A stretch of 51,939 bases of DNA, from IMG/VR virus record IMGVR_UViG_3300009603_000019, positions 1 through 51,939 of that record; one strand, 5' to 3'. Every line of letters starts with the position of its first letter. Within the stretch, counting starts at the first letter, position 1. The stretch is from a virus. A program made the position numbers and the translations under genes. Below, one piece after another: positions 51,001 through 51,939 of this stretch. The notes beneath the pieces are model-generated. The model was not told where the DNA came from, did not search any database, and was given only the letters and a program-made list of their open reading frames with translations.

Positions 51001-51939
51001 TCCGCATTAGTCGTAACGACTTCCTGTTTTACCATTTTTCCTGCTGGAGGCGCACCCGACCCTCCAGCATTCTTGAATACCGTATACGCCTCTGTAGGAG
51101 TAGCCCCCTTTTCCAATGCCTGATGATATGCTTCCTCAGGAGACACCCTCATCTGATCGAAAATATCAAACTTGTCAAACAAAGCATTTACTGCAATCAT
51201 AGGATCAAGCTCAGTGGCAGTAACTGTACTGCCATCTCGTGCTTTTACCTCTAACTCTTTTCTTTCTACAAAGGTTAAAGGCCTGACCCGTGTTCCTTGA
51301 AAATGAGCAAAATAACCTCTCCCTATATCTGCTACCGTATTGAGAAGAGTAGAAGAATCCACATGCATATTATTGCCATCCAACCTAGCTTGAACCAAAC
51401 TGACTATTTGTTCTTCTGTCAAGGTGCCAGCCATATTATCAAACACATCATTAATCACATCACTTAAGGCTTCTGGCTCAATAAGTTGCTTGCCATCATA
51501 AAGGGCTATATGATCTTCCGTCGCCTTTGTCTGGTCATTCCTTAAGACCTCTTCTTCTAAAAGTTGTTCGTCCGTCTTGGGCGGCAGGAGCATGGCCTTT
51601 AGCCGCTCCTTCTCACCCTCTGACAGATTAGACCTTTCTATATCAAATAGAGAAGGAGCAGGTATTTCTGGATTAACTTGAGAAGCCCGTATCTTATTAG
51701 AGAAATCGTTGAATAGACCCACCCTTGCTGGATCAGCAGAAGGAATTAAAGAAGTGGGATCTACGTCTGGATCTACAGCCTTAGGAATTAAAGAAGTAGG
51801 ATCTACGTCTGGATCTACAGCCTTAGGAATTAAAGAAGTAGGATCTACATCTGGATCTACAGCCTTAGGAATTAAAGAAGTAGGATCTACATCTGGATCT
51901 ACAGCCTTAGGAATTAAAGAAGTAGGATCTATACTAGGA
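48024..51939 (-). CDS. Giant putative internal virion protein, C-terminal part
   Basis: Open to the right edge; the GTG at 51722 is not the start because the frame continues through the 42-bp repeats without a stop. Bridging to base 1 needs four bases (ATTA), which complete the GGAATTAAAG repeat step and join this frame to the gene at 2368..1. Content: DPTSLIPSADPARVG, long helical, acidic segments, an RWREANPKFDDETGDDHRNRAA motif (coordinates about 48930-49010) like those in the N-terminal part, and a Gly/Ala-rich, weakly hydrophobic end (FGAIAGNVVGAVVAAKTGNPAG). No enzymatic domain is seen. Confidence 0.8.
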   Translation of the reverse strand, partial: PSIDPTSLIPKAVDPDVDPTSLIPKAVDPDVDPTSLIPKAVDPDVDPTSLIPKAVDPDVDPTSLIPSADPARVGLFNDFSNKIRASQVNPEIPAPSLFDIERSNLSEGEKERLKAMLLPPKTDEQLLEEEVLRNDQTKATEDHIALYDGKQLIEPEALSDVINDVFDNMAGTLTEEQIVSLVQARLDGNNMHVDSSTLLNTVADIGRGYFAHFQGTRVRPLTFVERKELEVKARDGSTVTATELDPMIAVNALFDKFDIFDQMRVSPEEAYHQALEKGATPTEAYTVFKNAGGSGAPPAGKMVKQEVVTTNADGSEEVEEVEVFNLTPEYGGYGHPFYKDDVYNIASRPGESEEDFWERAEGAEWLTEFKDPDSNVTYSSVSPTESDDIVALMIETLGKNLTDSPEVANFLAGLERFQNTDAFTKSDLRKDFSTALSSALTSFGNYDLDEEKRLMREQAREDYDDQLEEANRYFLVNGLSGSGQEQRQYEDLASNYQTSLRDIDLAISQKKSEYAALQVTTLTDSFASLANIDISTDKLGLEAEDLEERGRQFDASIQAQEKESTDSLALRSRELDITQTQIYENIRQFNKTLGNKINEFAAQYGLSEMETAAMLKKMNSDIINQTRSLSAEIAQGWAGITGVAGDMEGIINLGDLGIPLSEIDAETKELPGMHLVDTDVGRTISQSFQALTGALPTLDQLELLVNGEDLTVAGIPTLESRQIATAIVMQNLDRMNKYDAISKENDLDVERFQNAKQEADRAWYIGIGDVSETFGMSNDGFRDAKYQYDKMYDPLSPDPAKNGDENPDLRYMAETKAKETYMRALGFQPGTDEYLTEQETFNSNWRQANEVFDNTFGNQLKDIAQANKFEESKFLRANEQADLQEEKYDAVWGGLMGAREEEATNIDLYDSHRILFNDTMSYINEYTDIGSSIPAHWEKVYRELATESHGRNMVEVMSGYDPEVATESDYNALISRWREANPKFDDETGDDHRNRAASNIRRYIASANAREMVPKLDSGEVLIADAGSVSTIVDSLMENPPPRLFDSIEGNYGLVDDVIKRDILEQFVAGALAEKITQSYGESFSLSHITETGILPSVEDRKSWLNAEKRDEGGWNSVRNQFADYTIFGALDLITPAGRDRIASNQDYAREFSSMTIPEFSGLKKSTDVFSEEGMRTLKAYSGRFEEIWGRPMSIAEAMNFIDDGEIDLGSTEFGMNSHRNISTRLIPENWVDNYKGEGQLEGIFALLNGGNVTPERQVARTSGWAKFGAIAGNVVGAVVAAKTGNPAGVATNAASALSTATQP
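51741..51939. repeat. 42-bp coding tandem repeat, right part
   Basis: Four full units and a variant ending TCTATACTAGGA, which would encode SIDPTSLIP after joining to the left end. Same repeat as at bases 1-217. The real copy number cannot be known from this assembly. Confidence 0.95.

Noticed and set aside
51720-51722. GTG start for the 1,232-codon frame
   Set aside because: The frame stays open through the tandem repeats to the window edge and joins the N-terminal part at 2368; no ribosome site precedes the GTG.

Overview
The window reads as a nearly complete genome of a tailed, podovirus-like double-stranded DNA phage, probably circular or terminally redundant and circularly permuted. Evidence is a full head and tail gene set (terminase, P22-like portal, scaffold, coat, gp4-like and gp10-like tail proteins, S74-chaperone fibre), lysis genes, very large putative internal virion proteins, tight TAATG-type gene overlaps, and no rRNA, tRNA or host housekeeping gene. 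No integrase, DNA polymerase, primase, RNA polymerase or processive helicase is recognisable, so replication appears to depend on host enzymes. The host cannot be named from this sequence; the style of the fibre, small MPKVGSK proteins and polyvalent protein resembles phages from aquatic metagenomes.

Layout: two divergent transcription blocks start near 24.5-24.8 kb. The leftward block begins at a good sigma70-type promoter (24494-24522) and runs: 77-aa protein, terminase small-like, two small ORFs, large terminase, portal, a 42-aa basic protein, a low-complexity protein, a zinc ribbon, scaffold, major capsid protein, two small post-capsid proteins, terminator, a cassette of three glycosyltransferases, tail connector genes, fibre, a group of membrane proteins including an MscS-like mini-channel, then a giant gene that leaves the left edge at base 1. 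Both window ends lie inside the same 42-bp coding tandem repeat. Joining the ends with four bases (ATTA) completes the repeat and makes the gene at 2368..1 continuous in frame with the one at 51939..48024, giving a protein of about 2,095 residues. The block continues leftward with a 626-aa protein, a 2,288-aa polyvalent-type protein with an HELAH metallopeptidase motif, and a resolvase-like nuclease ending at 38.9 kb.

The rightward block (24.8-38.95 kb) holds small genes, many unrecognised, a DUF932 protein, an SSB-like protein with a DDDLPF tail, a ParB-like protein, a protein with a RAMP-like glycine-rich loop, nuclease-like and zinc-cluster proteins, and an amidase endolysin that converges on, and overlaps, the resolvase-like gene.

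The most unusual content is non-coding or RNA-level. From 24.74 kb to about 26.6 kb, and more thinly to about 29.6 kb, the DNA is packed with short perfect hairpins of different sequence but similar geometry, both between genes and inside codons (about 15 in the 504-bp gene at 25177). They include a 0.9-kb gene-free stretch folding into multi-branched structures. At 35.05-35.2 kb a promoter is followed directly by a candidate structured RNA whose stems cross (pseudoknot or two-state switch). At 35.89-36.6 kb a gene-free, pyrimidine-rich tract carries a YGAC core about every 35 bases, a degenerate array of unknown role and a candidate origin or partition site.
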